DNA of 53,678 nt from UBA4207 sp964352405. Lineage in GTDB: Bacteria; Bdellovibrionota; Bacteriovoracia; Bacteriovoracales; Bacteriovoracaceae. Positions 35,330 to 44,387 of the stretch are shown piece after piece. Location of the stretch: contig CAYGRY010000009.1 in assembly GCA_964352405.1 (NCBI GenBank), positions 1 to 53,678 of the forward strand. Direction: 5' to 3'. The number at the start of each line of letters is the position of its first letter. The first letter of the stretch is position 1. The notes beneath the pieces are model-generated. The model saw nothing but the letters and a program-made list of their open reading frames with translations, searched no databases and was not told the DNA's origin. The position numbers were made by a program, and so were the translations under genes.

Positions 35330-37027
35330 ATGAAGAAGCTGGCCATACTTGCTCTATTTGCTGCGATCAATCCCCTTAATCTTTACGCCAAAGATATTAA
35401 AATCATTGGTGGAACAAAGTCTAAAGGACATGATTTCTTTTTGCAGTTATCAATGGATGGCACTCTATCATCAGCATATTGTGGTTCAACTTCCATCGCT
35501 CCAGGCGTCGCTGTGACGGCCGCCCACTGTGTAGCCTCGAAAACAAGAAAGTTTAAGCTTGTGCATGGTCTTCAACAAGACGGTGTTTCAAATCTAACTG
35601 TCCTAGATGTTCACGCAGTTATTTCTCATCAAGATTATAATGGCACCTTTAATGATATTGCTTTGATTTTTTATGATCAATCCCAAGCTGAAGGCAAAGT
35701 CATACCAGCACCGATTAATCGCGGAAATATCGCTTTAAATGACGATACTAACCTATTGGCGATCGGTCGTGGGAACATGACATCGATTGGTACACTTTAT
35801 GGAAGTGATCTTTATGAAGTTAAATTACCTTATATAGATAACGCTACATGCTCAGCTGTTTCGGCCTATGCCGGTGCTATTCATTCAAAACATGAATGTG
35901 CAGGAACACCTGAAGGTGGAATTGATTCATGTCAGGGTGATTCAGGCGGACCACTTGTGGCCATGGTCAATGGAAGTGCGACTCTAGTTGGTGTTACAAA
36001 CTTTGGTCTAGGTTGTGCTCAAAAAGGGTTACCAGGAGTTTACGCAAGTCTTAGAGCACATGCCTCATGGATTGATTCAAATATTGCTCGTTATAAAAAT
36101 AATGAAATAGTAGCTCAACCTAATATGGATTTTGCTTTCGCCAGTAAATGTTATCTTTTAGACATTCAAGAAGAAACACTACAACAAAGAAATACTAATG
36201 ATGCAGGTATCTTAACCCTTTCATCGCTATATTTGCCAAAGACTCGTTTTGCCAAAACACAGACATCAATCTCTACAAAGGCAAAAAATATTTGTGAGTT
36301 CAAAGCTGGATCTAAAAACTACTCTGTCTTTTCAGAGACTGAGGCTTCTAAAAAAATTGTGATTAAAGAAAGCACATCAGGCCAAACATGGGTGGCCAGT
36401 GCAAAAAGAGAAACAGACTCACTTTATCAGCGTTGTTATCAATCAGCTCCAATGGCGCTCAATTTTGATATTGCCGTTGGTGATGGTGCGGCAATGATTA
36501 GCCTCAATAATAATGTTGCAAAACTAAACCCACTTTCTAATTCTCAGGTACCAAGTGATATTTCTAAAGTCGGTGGTTGTAGCATTGGAAAGTATGAGAC
36601 TGAAATCGCAACTTCACAATCGGCTAATGCCATCTTAGTGACATTAAAAAATCATATTAATGACCAGACAATTGTCTTTGCGATGGGAGGCTCTAACTCA
36701 GCTCCAACGGCATCAGGTCCTCAGCCAGGTAAGCTAACGGCAAGTCTAGATGTTGATACAAGTGCAACGGCGAAGCTTACGATTGATAACCAAAGTGATG
36801 AAGATCTCTTTACTTGGGAAATTAAATGTAACAGAGATTTTTCAGCTCTTAACTTTAATAAAACTGGATCAAGAAGCATACGCTATATGAGTACAACCGA
36901 TAGCAAAGGATCTGTACGAGAAGGTGAAAGCGTTGAAATAACCTTGAACTTCGCCAGCGTTAATCCAAATGCGGACGGCAAACTAGAGTGTTCAATAAAT
37001 AGAGATCTTAAAGTTAACGTTCAGTAA
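35330..37027 (+). CDS. Secreted trypsin-like serine protease (S1) with long C-terminal region
   Basis: A 565-residue exported protease. Signal peptide about 1-20. The catalytic domain starts with IIGGTKSKG, an activation-type N-terminus (IVGG-like), and shows VTAAHC, FNDIALIF and GDSGGPLVA. CAGTPEGGIDSCQGDSGG places the specificity-pocket Asp before the motif, as in trypsin-type enzymes that cut after Arg/Lys (inferred). The last 300 residues (after about 260) are unrelated to the protease and beta-rich, with three cysteine pairs; I do not recognise them. A strong bidirectional terminator follows. Confidence 0.9.
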   Translation: MKKLAILALFAAINPLNLYAKDIKIIGGTKSKGHDFFLQLSMDGTLSSAYCGSTSIAPGVAVTAAHCVASKTRKFKLVHGLQQDGVSNLTVLDVHAVISHQDYNGTFNDIALIFYDQSQAEGKVIPAPINRGNIALNDDTNLLAIGRGNMTSIGTLYGSDLYEVKLPYIDNATCSAVSAYAGAIHSKHECAGTPEGGIDSCQGDSGGPLVAMVNGSATLVGVTNFGLGCAQKGLPGVYASLRAHASWIDSNIARYKNNEIVAQPNMDFAFASKCYLLDIQEETLQQRNTNDAGILTLSSLYLPKTRFAKTQTSISTKAKNICEFKAGSKNYSVFSETEASKKIVIKESTSGQTWVASAKRETDSLYQRCYQSAPMALNFDIAVGDGAAMISLNNNVAKLNPLSNSQVPSDISKVGGCSIGKYETEIATSQSANAILVTLKNHINDQTIVFAMGGSNSAPTASGPQPGKLTASLDVDTSATAKLTIDNQSDEDLFTWEIKCNRDFSALNFNKTGSRSIRYMSTTDSKGSVREGESVEITLNFASVNPNADGKLECSINRDLKVNVQ

Positions 37028-37033
37028 AAAAAG

Positions 37034-37057
37034 AAAAGGGCCAAATGGCCCTTTTTT
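37034..37057. terminator. Bidirectional terminator between the S1 protease and ahpF
   Basis: A GC core (37038-37042 with 37047-37051), 4-base loop, with A-rich left and T6 right flanks that extend the stem. It serves the plus-strand protease and the minus-strand ahpCF operon; the ahpF stop is at 37056. Confidence 0.88.
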
Positions 37058-38594
37058 ATTTTAGCATCAAATCTTCAAAAGCTGCTAGACCGGCTTTCGC
37101 TCCCTCGCCCATCGCAATAATGATTTGCTTATAAGGCACAGTGGTCACGTCACCAGCGGCATAAATACCGTTAACATTAGTTCTTCCCTTGCCATCAATT
37201 ACGATTTCGCCAAACTTTGTCGTTTCAACGATATCTTTTACAAAACCGCTATTAGGAAGAAGGCCAATTTGAACAAAAATACCATCAAGATCAACCTTAA
37301 TAGTTTCATCTGTTGATCTATCAACATATTCCAGTCCTACGACTTTAGATCCATCCCCTACGACTTGAGATGTTCTGGCGTTGGTTACAATAGAGACGTT
37401 TGGTAAGGACTTTAGTTTATCAACCAGAACCTGATCGGCCTTAAGTGTGTCCATAAATTCAAAAACGACTAATTCACGGACAAGACCGGCCAAATCAATG
37501 GCGGCTTCAACACCAGAATTGCCTCCGCCGATAACGGCAATCTTTTTGCCTTTATAATAAGGGCCATCACAGTGAGGACAAAAAGCTACTCCCCTGCCGA
37601 TATACTCTTTCTCACCAGGAATCCCTAACTCTCTCCACTTTGCACCAGTGGTTATAATAACTGATTTTGATTTAAGATATTCACCACTTTCTAAAATGAT
37701 TTCTTTCACAGCATCTTTGGAAATGCTTTTAACACGACGATGCTCTAATAGCTTTATTGGATACTCAGCAATATGTTTAGCAAGCTGTGCCGATAAAGCA
37801 GGCCCTTCTGTATAAGGTACAGAAATAAGATTTTCGATACCTTTTGTATCTTGAACTTGACCACCAATTTTCTCGGCCAAGATAACAGTTTTTAATCCTT
37901 TTCTGGCAGCATATATAGCCGCAGAAGCACCAGCAGGACCACCACCGACAACGACAACGTCAAAATCGCCTAAATCTTTTGAGGCTGGCTGACTTTTTGT
38001 TTCATCGACACCAAACTCATCTTCAAGTTTAGTTAAAAGATCAACGAAAGAGATCTTTCCAGCACTAATCTGCTTCTCATTTGATACAACTGAGGGAACT
38101 CCTTGAATTCCAAGACGAGAAATCTCATCTTGTTCATAAGCTCCATCAATCATAGTGTGAGTGAAATCTTGGTGCAGGAAGGCCATCATATTGAGTGCCT
38201 GAACGACATCAGGACAGTTTTCACAAGAAAGTGAGATATATGTCTTAAGGTTAATTGGACCTTTTAAAGCTTTAATTCTATTGATTATCATTTCATCGGG
38301 AAATTTTCCTTTTCCGTCAGAGTTGAGGATAGCGAGAATCAATGATGTAAACTCATGACCGCTTGGAATACCTCTAAATTTTACGTTCTTATCTTGGATC
38401 GAAAACTCAGGCACGTCAGTTTCGACATCGCTATTAACAAGCTCAATCAAAGATGAGGTACTCGCGACTTGCTCTAGCATTTTTTCAAGTTCAGCCTGAT
38501 TGGCATGACTTGATGTGTTCAATTTGAGAGTCACTTTAGTTTCAAGTTTCTCAAAAACAGACTTTAATTGTTCAATAATATTTTGATCTAACAT
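37056..38594 (-). CDS. ahpF: Alkyl hydroperoxide reductase subunit F
   Basis: An FAD/NAD(P)H disulfide reductase of about 512 residues that reduces AhpC. I start at ATG 38594 (MLDQNIIEQLKS) because AAGGA lies 8 bases upstream; the longer reading includes the intercistronic hairpin. Two thioredoxin-like domains come first, with the CENCP redox motif near residue 125 and the FAD motif GGGPAGASAAIYAARKG at about 210. CPHCDGPYY is the second disulfide, GGGNSGVEAAIDLAG the NAD motif. The C-terminus has GIYAAGDVT. Downstream of ahpC, 57 bases apart. Confidence 0.96.
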   Translation of the reverse strand: MLDQNIIEQLKSVFEKLETKVTLKLNTSSHANQAELEKMLEQVASTSSLIELVNSDVETDVPEFSIQDKNVKFRGIPSGHEFTSLILAILNSDGKGKFPDEMIINRIKALKGPINLKTYISLSCENCPDVVQALNMMAFLHQDFTHTMIDGAYEQDEISRLGIQGVPSVVSNEKQISAGKISFVDLLTKLEDEFGVDETKSQPASKDLGDFDVVVVGGGPAGASAAIYAARKGLKTVILAEKIGGQVQDTKGIENLISVPYTEGPALSAQLAKHIAEYPIKLLEHRRVKSISKDAVKEIILESGEYLKSKSVIITTGAKWRELGIPGEKEYIGRGVAFCPHCDGPYYKGKKIAVIGGGNSGVEAAIDLAGLVRELVVFEFMDTLKADQVLVDKLKSLPNVSIVTNARTSQVVGDGSKVVGLEYVDRSTDETIKVDLDGIFVQIGLLPNSGFVKDIVETTKFGEIVIDGKGRTNVNGIYAAGDVTTVPYKQIIIAMGEGAKAGLAAFEDLMLK

Positions 38595-38616
38595 AAATTG
38601 TCCTTGGCCTAAAGAT

Positions 38617-38637
38617 GGGGACGGCAACGCCATCCCC
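38617..38637 (-). promoter_or_regulatory. Hairpin between ahpC and ahpF
   Basis: A 9-bp stem with a 3-base loop, 15 bases after the ahpC stop. One pair is G-U only in the minus-strand (sense) RNA; in the plus-strand reading it is a C-A mismatch, so it folds best in the ahpCF message. There is no U run, so it is more likely an mRNA-stability or partial-termination element than a full terminator. Confidence 0.55.
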
Positions 38638-38651
38638 AATTTTCTTTAAAC

Positions 38652-39218
38652 TTAAATTTTACCTACAAGATCAAGGCCTGGCTTTAAAGTAGCCGCGCCT
38701 TCTTTCCATTTAGCAGGGCAAACTTCATTTGGGTTTTTTGCAATATACTGAGCAGCTTTAACTTTTCTTAGAAGCTCATCAGCATTACGCCCAATACCGT
38801 TGTCGTTAATTTCTGCAAGTTTGATTTGTCCTTCTGGATTAATCAAGAAAGTACCTCTGTAAGCAAGACCTTCTTCTTCAATATAAACACCAAAAGATTT
38901 GGCAAGGTGACCAGTTGGATCAGCCAGCATTGGGTATTTAATCTTCTTAATTGTATCCGAAGTATCGTGCCAAGCTTTATGAGTGAAATGTGTATCAGTA
39001 CTTACTGAATAAATCTCTACGCCCATTTCTTTAAATTGTGAGTACTGATCGGCCATGTCTCCAAGCTCAGTTGGGCAAACAAAGGTGAAGTCAGCTGGAT
39101 AAAAGAATAAGACTGACCACTTACCTTTAAGATCTGTATTTGTAACAGTTTTGAAATCTCCATTATGAAAAGCTTGAGCTTTAAATTCTGGAAGTTGGCT
39201 ATTAATTAAAGTTCCCAT
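38652..39218 (-). CDS. ahpC: Alkyl hydroperoxide reductase AhpC (2-Cys peroxiredoxin)
   Basis: A 188-residue peroxidase that reduces H2O2 and organic hydroperoxides. The peroxidatic Cys is in DFTFVCPTELGDM and the resolving Cys in NPNEVCPAKWKEG near the C-terminus. The length matches AhpC. AAGGAG lies 6 bases before the ATG. First gene of the ahpCF operon, with a possible OxyR-type site 87-101 bases upstream. Confidence 0.97.
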   Translation of the reverse strand: MGTLINSQLPEFKAQAFHNGDFKTVTNTDLKGKWSVLFFYPADFTFVCPTELGDMADQYSQFKEMGVEIYSVSTDTHFTHKAWHDTSDTIKKIKYPMLADPTGHLAKSFGVYIEEEGLAYRGTFLINPEGQIKLAEINDNGIGRNADELLRKVKAAQYIAKNPNEVCPAKWKEGAATLKPGLDLVGKI

Positions 39219-39304
39219 GATTACTCCTTGTGGGGTTAGTTATTCTCTTAAACAACTTTACGGCAAGCAGCAGATAGTTTGAAATCATAAGAATTTATAG
39301 CTTA

Positions 39305-39319
39305 ATAGAGAAAAACTAT
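39305..39319. promoter_or_regulatory. Possible OxyR-type half-operator upstream of ahpC
   Basis: ATAG-N7-CTAT at 39305-39319 is one perfect arm of the OxyR consensus (ATAG-N7-CTAT-N7-ATAG-N7-CTAT), with a further ATAG at 39297-39300 and 39274-39277 in poor register. It lies 87 bases upstream of the ahpC ATG, where an activator site is expected. Only one arm fits fully, so chance cannot be ruled out. Confidence 0.35.
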
Positions 39320-39350
39320 AACAAAACAAGCTAAGATACTGAAATTACGA

Positions 39351-40616
39351 TCACGAAGAAGCAATAAACAAGAAACCACCAAGACCCAGAACAATCATGA
39401 GAGGCTTTAACTCTTTGATCCTTCCACTTAGTCCATAAAGAAGAACATGGCTAAAAAAGCCCCACATGATTCCTTGTGAAATAGAAAATGTTAATGGAAT
39501 AAGAACTATCGTCAGAAAAACTGGGAGCGTATCTTCAATTTTATTAAAATTTAACTGAGTTATATTCTTAAACATAAGCGAGCCGACAATAATTAATATT
39601 GGCGCCGTTGCATAGATTGGAATAATGCTTAAAAGTGGGGATAAGAATAAAAAAGGTAAGAAGCATAAACTCGTTACCACTGCTGTCATCCCTGTTCGTC
39701 CACCTGCTTCAACTCCTGCGGAGCTTTCAATAAAAGTCGTCGCTGCCGATGTACCAAATAAAGAGGAGAAGAAAGTCGCTATAGCATCAACAAATAAGGC
39801 TTGTTTGAGATTTTTAGGTTCATTATTCTCATCAAGTAAGTTTGCACTTGTAGAGACTCCAATAAAGCTAGAAACCGAATCAAAAAGATCAGTAATAATA
39901 AGAGTCAAGATTATTGGAATTGATGAGACTTTTAGTGCGGCCCAAATATCAAGTTTAAAGAACGTCGTACTAAAATCAGGCATCGAAAATAAAGATTCTG
40001 GAAGCGTTACTTTGTTGGCGAGTAAAGAGATCAAAGTTACGGATACGATTCCAATCAAAAAGCTTGCTGGGTTTTTCTTTTTAAGAAAGAAAAGGCAAAT
40101 AAACAGTCCTATCACCGCCAACCCCAATTCCCATGATAGCGGTGCGTGTGTGACGAAAGTCGCCGGGCTTGATTGAATAATAGAAGCGTTTTTAAGTCCA
40201 ATAAAAGTTAAGAAGAGCCCAATGCCGCAAGACATGCCAAGACGAAGATGTTTAGGAATAGCTTGGACTATTTTTTGTCTTAAACTCGTCAATGAAATAA
40301 TGAGAAAGAAAACACCAGACCAAAAAACCAATCCAAGAGCTTCTTGCCAAGGTATTTTATGCCCAAGGATTATGGTAAATGTAAAAAAAGTATTAATCCC
40401 CATTCCTGGAGCGAGAGCAAAGGGAAGCTTAGCAAAAAGTCCCATCAATAGCGTGCTCAAAAAACTAATAAGGACAGTCGCAGTTAGGACCCCAGAAAAA
40501 GACATTCCGGTGCCATCGCTTGCGAGTATGGCGGGGTTAACGACAATAATATAACTCATAGTTAAAAAAGTAGTAAAACCAGCGATGACTTCAGTAGAGA
40601 GATGATTTTTTTTCAT
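39351..40616 (-). CDS. NCS2-family purine permease (AzgA/PbuG-like)
   Basis: A 421-residue inner-membrane carrier with about 12-13 hydrophobic segments. STEVIAGFTTFLTMSYIIVVNPAIL and LPFALAPGMGINTFFTF are characteristic of the hypoxanthine/guanine/adenine branch; VSSFIGVSTSANLL and TTFIESSAGVEAGGRTGMTAV cover the substrate-binding region. It imports a purine base, probably with a proton. It begins 42 bases after the photolyase-like gene and has no visible riboswitch leader. Confidence 0.88.
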   Translation of the reverse strand: MKKNHLSTEVIAGFTTFLTMSYIIVVNPAILASDGTGMSFSGVLTATVLISFLSTLLMGLFAKLPFALAPGMGINTFFTFTIILGHKIPWQEALGLVFWSGVFFLIISLTSLRQKIVQAIPKHLRLGMSCGIGLFLTFIGLKNASIIQSSPATFVTHAPLSWELGLAVIGLFICLFFLKKKNPASFLIGIVSVTLISLLANKVTLPESLFSMPDFSTTFFKLDIWAALKVSSIPIILTLIITDLFDSVSSFIGVSTSANLLDENNEPKNLKQALFVDAIATFFSSLFGTSAATTFIESSAGVEAGGRTGMTAVVTSLCFLPFLFLSPLLSIIPIYATAPILIIVGSLMFKNITQLNFNKIEDTLPVFLTIVLIPLTFSISQGIMWGFFSHVLLYGLSGRIKELKPLMIVLGLGGFLFIASS

Positions 40617-40658
40617 CTATAAATTAAACAATTTTTTAGACTTAAATACAAATATCTT

Positions 40659-41747
40659 CTAGAGATAGATCTTTTCTAAAAGGTTTTTAATCTCTTGAGT
40701 TGAATCGTGTTGAGTCCAAAGCTTGATGTAGTCGTAGTTATTATCGTAGGTAGCAATTTGCTTCAATGTATCAAAGATTCGCTTACCTCTTGGATCATGT
40801 CCAACTCCTGCCAGATACTGCCAGTTTCCATAATTTGAATAAACATCGTAATCAATAAGGTACCTCTCAAATAAGTAAGCTCCTTCACGCCAGTCTAGTT
40901 TATAAGTGTTGATGAAAGAACTAGCGAAAAGTTGTCGAAATCGATTTGAAACAAATCCACTAACAGACAATTCAGATAAGACTGCTAGCATAAACGGATC
41001 ATCATTAAACAATTGAAGAAAATCACGGTCTTTTTTAAATGGGCTAAAATCTAATGGCCCATTTAATCCATTTTTAGAAAAAAACTTAGTTGTGTGTTTT
41101 TGATAGCTCCAGTAGAAAAACTCTCGCCATAGAAGTTCAAAGATTATCCAATAGGTAGACTTATTTGAACCATGCTCAGTTTCATAATCTTTAATATAAT
41201 TATACAAGAATCTAACATCTAGCCTTCCTGTACTTAAAAAAGAAGAAAGCTTTGTGGAGTACTCTTTTCCTATAACTCCATTTCGTGTATCAAAATAAGA
41301 TTTTGCGAGATGAGTTTCATAAAAGTACCAACGCAAATGCTCCATAACTTCATCATCAATGACGAGGTTATTTGAAAGCTCATACTTTAGGGGCAACAAA
41401 GGCTCATTTTTATTTCTAAACTGAGTGAAATTTTTTAATTTCTCAAAACATACTGAATCAAAAAGTCTATTCTCTTTTGCGATATCTACAGAATCAAAGA
41501 TTTTTAAGCTTTCGAGCTCGTTGTAAGCGCTCCATCCAAAATATGAAACAGACCTATTTTCCCCTGTATCCTTGTATGAAGAAATCCTTTTAATCGATGG
41601 AAGATATTTTTTAAGTATTACAAACTCTTGATCTGCTAACTTATACTGCACTTGGCTATAGATCGGTTTATAAAAATAAACATCATCAAAACCAGTTGAA
41701 TTAACAGCACGAGAGATATTACCTGATATTAATTGAACTCTCTTCAC
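40659..41747 (-). CDS. N-terminally short DASH-type cryptochrome/photolyase
   Basis: A 362-residue protein; DASH cryptochromes are usually 430 or more. From about residue 95 the family pattern is clear: FTQFRN...LPL, then the FAD domain with LRWYFYETHLAKSYFDTRNG, STKLSSFLSTGRLDVR, ELLWREFFYWS, and GNWQYLAGVGHDPRGKRIF...YD.NYDYI. The usual first half of the antenna/Rossmann domain (VWFRNDLRL) is absent; the GTG start is preceded in frame by a TGA 27 bases upstream, so no extension exists. It follows the DUF6435 gene by two bases. Confidence 0.8.
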   Translation of the reverse strand: MKRVQLISGNISRAVNSTGFDDVYFYKPIYSQVQYKLADQEFVILKKYLPSIKRISSYKDTGENRSVSYFGWSAYNELESLKIFDSVDIAKENRLFDSVCFEKLKNFTQFRNKNEPLLPLKYELSNNLVIDDEVMEHLRWYFYETHLAKSYFDTRNGVIGKEYSTKLSSFLSTGRLDVRFLYNYIKDYETEHGSNKSTYWIIFELLWREFFYWSYQKHTTKFFSKNGLNGPLDFSPFKKDRDFLQLFNDDPFMLAVLSELSVSGFVSNRFRQLFASSFINTYKLDWREGAYLFERYLIDYDVYSNYGNWQYLAGVGHDPRGKRIFDTLKQIATYDNNYDYIKLWTQHDSTQEIKNLLEKIYL

Positions 41748-41749
41748 AG

Positions 41750-41920
41750 CTAATTCTTTTTCAATATCTCAATTTGTTTTAAAATTTCTTCTGCTTTAAA
41801 CGTAAGGTTTGAATATCCTTCAATATCTCCATTTTGCTGTTTTTTCATGGCCTGCTCCATCAGCACAGCGTAACGCTTTTCAAGCGCTTTAATAGGGTCC
41901 TTCTTAAAAAAGCCAAACAT
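41750..41920 (-). CDS. DUF6435-type small protein
   Basis: A 56-residue protein, too short for most gene-callers' default view. It begins MFGFFKKDPIKALEKRY and continues with MEQAMKKQQNGDIEGY and KAEEILKQIE, the layout of the DUF6435 family (MFG.FKKDP...LEK.Y..LME.A...QR.GD...YA.L..KAE.I...I). AAGGAG lies 6 bases upstream of the ATG. Function unknown; two amphipathic helices. It ends two bases before the GTG of the cryptochrome-like gene, so it is cotranscribed with it. Confidence 0.82.
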   Translation of the reverse strand: MFGFFKKDPIKALEKRYAVLMEQAMKKQQNGDIEGYSNLTFKAEEILKQIEILKKN

Positions 41921-42036
41921 AGATACTCCTTAACTAAAGGTGATACTGCCTTATTTTAGCTTTCAATGATCAAAATAACCCCTAAAAAGAGTAAGACATT
42001 TTGGTGACAAGCCCGACAATAACAATTTAGAATATT

Positions 42037-43230
42037 GTGGTGTTAGAAAGAAATATCTCAAAAATCTACCTTTTAAAATTTTTCACCATGTTTCTGGTTA
42101 TTATGCCAGTTATTGTGCCATTCTTTTTATCTTTAGATATCGATATGAAAGGAGTCTATCTCCTTCAATCAATATTTGCGGTTACAGTCTTTATATGTGA
42201 AATTCCTTCCGGCTATATTTCAGATTTATTAGGACGAAAAAAAACGTTAGTTGTCGCTCATGCTTTAAAAGCCCTGGGTTTCACTTTATTTCCTCTTGCT
42301 GAAAGCCTAGAACTTCTAATCGTCGCAGAGATTATCCTTGGTATTGCAGTGTCTTTAAGCTCAGGAACAGATACAGCGCTCATCTATGATACTTTAGAGG
42401 TCACTAGTCCCAAGAAAGCACAAATTAAAATTTTGGGAAAAAGCGTCTATTACCAATCCATGGGAGAAGGTATGGCGTCATTGATCACAAGTGTTTTAAT
42501 GCTTCTTGCATTTAATATTCATAACCTAGCAACAATCTCAGCCTTTATTAGCTGGATACCAATGCTTATAGCGACAACACTTGTTGAACCTCCAAGAACT
42601 AAAATGACAGCAACTCACAAAGAGAATATTGGATATATTTATAGAAGCTTATTTAAGCAGTCTAAGCTTTTAAACTTTATTCTTATAAATGCCATTTTTT
42701 CATTTACAGGAACGCTGACAGCTGTATGGATGTTTCAAAAATATTGGAATGAGCTTGGAGTTAATATTATTTATTTTGGTTTTCTTTGGGCCGCTACGAA
42801 CTTTACGGTTTCATTTGTAAGCAAGTCGGCTCATAAGTTAGAAAAGAAGATTGGCAGTGTTGCCGCTTTAATTATTATCGGCTTGCTACCTATTGTTGGA
42901 TATTTCGGCATTTCTTTTACTGATCATTTTCTTGGAATTTTATTTTGCCTCGCCTTTCAGGTCTGTCGAGGCCTAGGTCAGGTTATTTATAATGATGCTT
43001 TGAATAAGAGAGTTACGACTGACTTTAGGGCCACCGCAAATAGTATCATGCAGATGGGTGTTAGGGTTCTTTTTATTGGAATTGGACCTCTTTTTGGAAG
43101 TCTTATTGATCATCAAGGATTAAGCTACGCCACAAGGTCGATGGGAACAGCTTACATCTTCGTCTTTTTCTTTTTATTATTACCATTAATAAGTGAAAGA
43201 ACTAACTTCATCAAAATACATAAGAATTAA
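42037..43230 (+). CDS. MFS transporter
   Basis: A 397-residue carrier with about 12 helices. The loop motif between helices 2 and 3 is GYISDLLGRKKTL, the MFS signature. The second half is less conserved. Similar proteins export drugs or metabolites; no substrate can be read. The start is GTG at 42037 or the next GTG at 42040; no clear ribosome site. The 3' end overlaps the convergent gene by 4 bases. Confidence 0.82.
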   Translation: MVLERNISKIYLLKFFTMFLVIMPVIVPFFLSLDIDMKGVYLLQSIFAVTVFICEIPSGYISDLLGRKKTLVVAHALKALGFTLFPLAESLELLIVAEIILGIAVSLSSGTDTALIYDTLEVTSPKKAQIKILGKSVYYQSMGEGMASLITSVLMLLAFNIHNLATISAFISWIPMLIATTLVEPPRTKMTATHKENIGYIYRSLFKQSKLLNFILINAIFSFTGTLTAVWMFQKYWNELGVNIIYFGFLWAATNFTVSFVSKSAHKLEKKIGSVAALIIIGLLPIVGYFGISFTDHFLGILFCLAFQVCRGLGQVIYNDALNKRVTTDFRATANSIMQMGVRVLFIGIGPLFGSLIDHQGLSYATRSMGTAYIFVFFFLLLPLISERTNFIKIHKN

Positions 43231-43901
43231 AGAAGATCTGTTACGTAGCCTGTTGTAAGCTCTCGTGCACGAACATAACTCATACTATAGTCTTGTAAGT
43301 ACTCATGATCTTGAATCATTTGTGCAGCCGTCGTATCTACTGAACGTATTTGCTTTAGCCAAATTTTTCGATAGTGTTCTTCAATATCGGCGCGAGATCG
43401 ATCGCCTCTGTCTCCTCTTACAAACTTTGGTGAATGAAAGCCAAATTTTGCTCGCTCAGAAGCATAACGTTTTTCACCGGCCGTAAAAAGAAGGGTGCAT
43501 GCCGATTCACAAGAGTTATGTGATCCAACTTTAGTATCGATTTGAATCATTGGCCTTCTATTTAAACGATCAATTTCTCTGATTGCTCTTAAGGCTTCAT
43601 TGACATTTCCGCCACCTGAATCAAGTGTAATAGTAATATTTAAATCCTGATTAGGATGTAGGTCCAAATATTTATTAAGACGCTTAATCAGCCTATCCAC
43701 ACCACTTTTATTAATTTCGCCGGAAAAAAAAATTTTCTCTGAAATATCAGCGTCAAAGGCGACATCCATAATGTTTGTAATAGACGCTGAGTGGTTAACA
43801 CCAAGCACTTCTTGTTGATTGATTGTCTGACAATCTACGGCGGCATGGGTTACCTGGCTCGAAATAAAAATCATGAACAAGATTAGAAAAGCAGTTTTCA
43901 T
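43227..43901 (-). CDS. Secreted ClpP/crotonase-fold predicted periplasmic protease
   Basis: A 224-residue protein with signal peptide (about 1-20). The middle has LDSGGGNVNEALRAIREI, then CESACTLLFTAGEKRYASERAKFGFHSP: a Ser within a Cys-flanked motif and a His about 20 residues later resemble the ClpP-like periplasmic protein family (COG3904 type). Catalytic Ser (in ESACT) and His (in GFHSP) are inferred; two cysteines in the serine motif may form a disulfide. Function in the periplasm is unknown. Confidence 0.75.
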   Translation of the reverse strand: MKTAFLILFMIFISSQVTHAAVDCQTINQQEVLGVNHSASITNIMDVAFDADISEKIFFSGEINKSGVDRLIKRLNKYLDLHPNQDLNITITLDSGGGNVNEALRAIREIDRLNRRPMIQIDTKVGSHNSCESACTLLFTAGEKRYASERAKFGFHSPKFVRGDRGDRSRADIEEHYRKIWLKQIRSVDTTAAQMIQDHEYLQDYSMSYVRARELTTGYVTDLL

Positions 43902-44027
43902 TTTTAATCCTAAATTAGTGTTATGGATTAAAGAGCAATTTTTATGCCGAAAACATCGCGTAATATCAAGGACTTAGAAGGTAAATGTAGATCAAAGTTA
44001 AAAAAGATGTAGAAAAAATAGACGCTT

Positions 44028-44321
44028 CTAGAAGCAGCGCCCGACAAGATCAACCCATTGGCCCCAAATATTGAAACCAGTACATCTAACGGCAACGGCC
44101 GGCTGAACAAAGTAAGTACAATTTGCACCGTAAGTTTCACAGCGTAGAAGTCTTCCATCAACACAATACGTAGCTGCGACACAGCTCATATTCTTTTGCT
44201 CTATCAATTGATCTACCTGCTCAAGGCTAATTGCCTCAACAGAAGAATGAACAGTTTCTTCAAGGTTTGAAGCAGATGCTAAATTGATCGTAAATAGGAG
44301 AATTAAAAATATAATTTTCAT
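44028..44321 (-). CDS. Small Cys-rich secreted protein
   Basis: A 97-residue exported protein: signal peptide (about 1-17, ending SAS), then a short acidic segment and a C-terminal half with six cysteines (SC, YC, RC, NC, RC, RC). The even number suggests three disulfides. No homologue is recognised. The 3' end has a short palindrome at the stop followed by a T-rich stretch that could be a terminator. Confidence 0.6.
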   Translation of the reverse strand: MKIIFLILLFTINLASASNLEETVHSSVEAISLEQVDQLIEQKNMSCVAATYCVDGRLLRCETYGANCTYFVQPAVAVRCTGFNIWGQWVDLVGRCF

Positions 44322-44387
44322 GGCTATTATCTACTTTGAGGTATTTAAAAGTTCAAGAAATATGAAATAAATACCAATTAGACATGT

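Noticed and set aside
39625..40176. 183-codon plus-strand ORF inside the purine permease
   Set aside because: Antisense to a well-supported membrane protein gene; no ribosome site and no recognisable domain.
39351..40658. Purine riboswitch in front of the permease gene
   Set aside because: Only 42 bases separate it from the upstream gene; too short for the aptamer and no conserved loop sequences.
43928..44182. 84-codon minus-strand ORF overlapping the Cys-rich secreted protein gene
   Set aside because: It overlaps the better-supported gene in another frame, has no signal peptide and no ribosome site.
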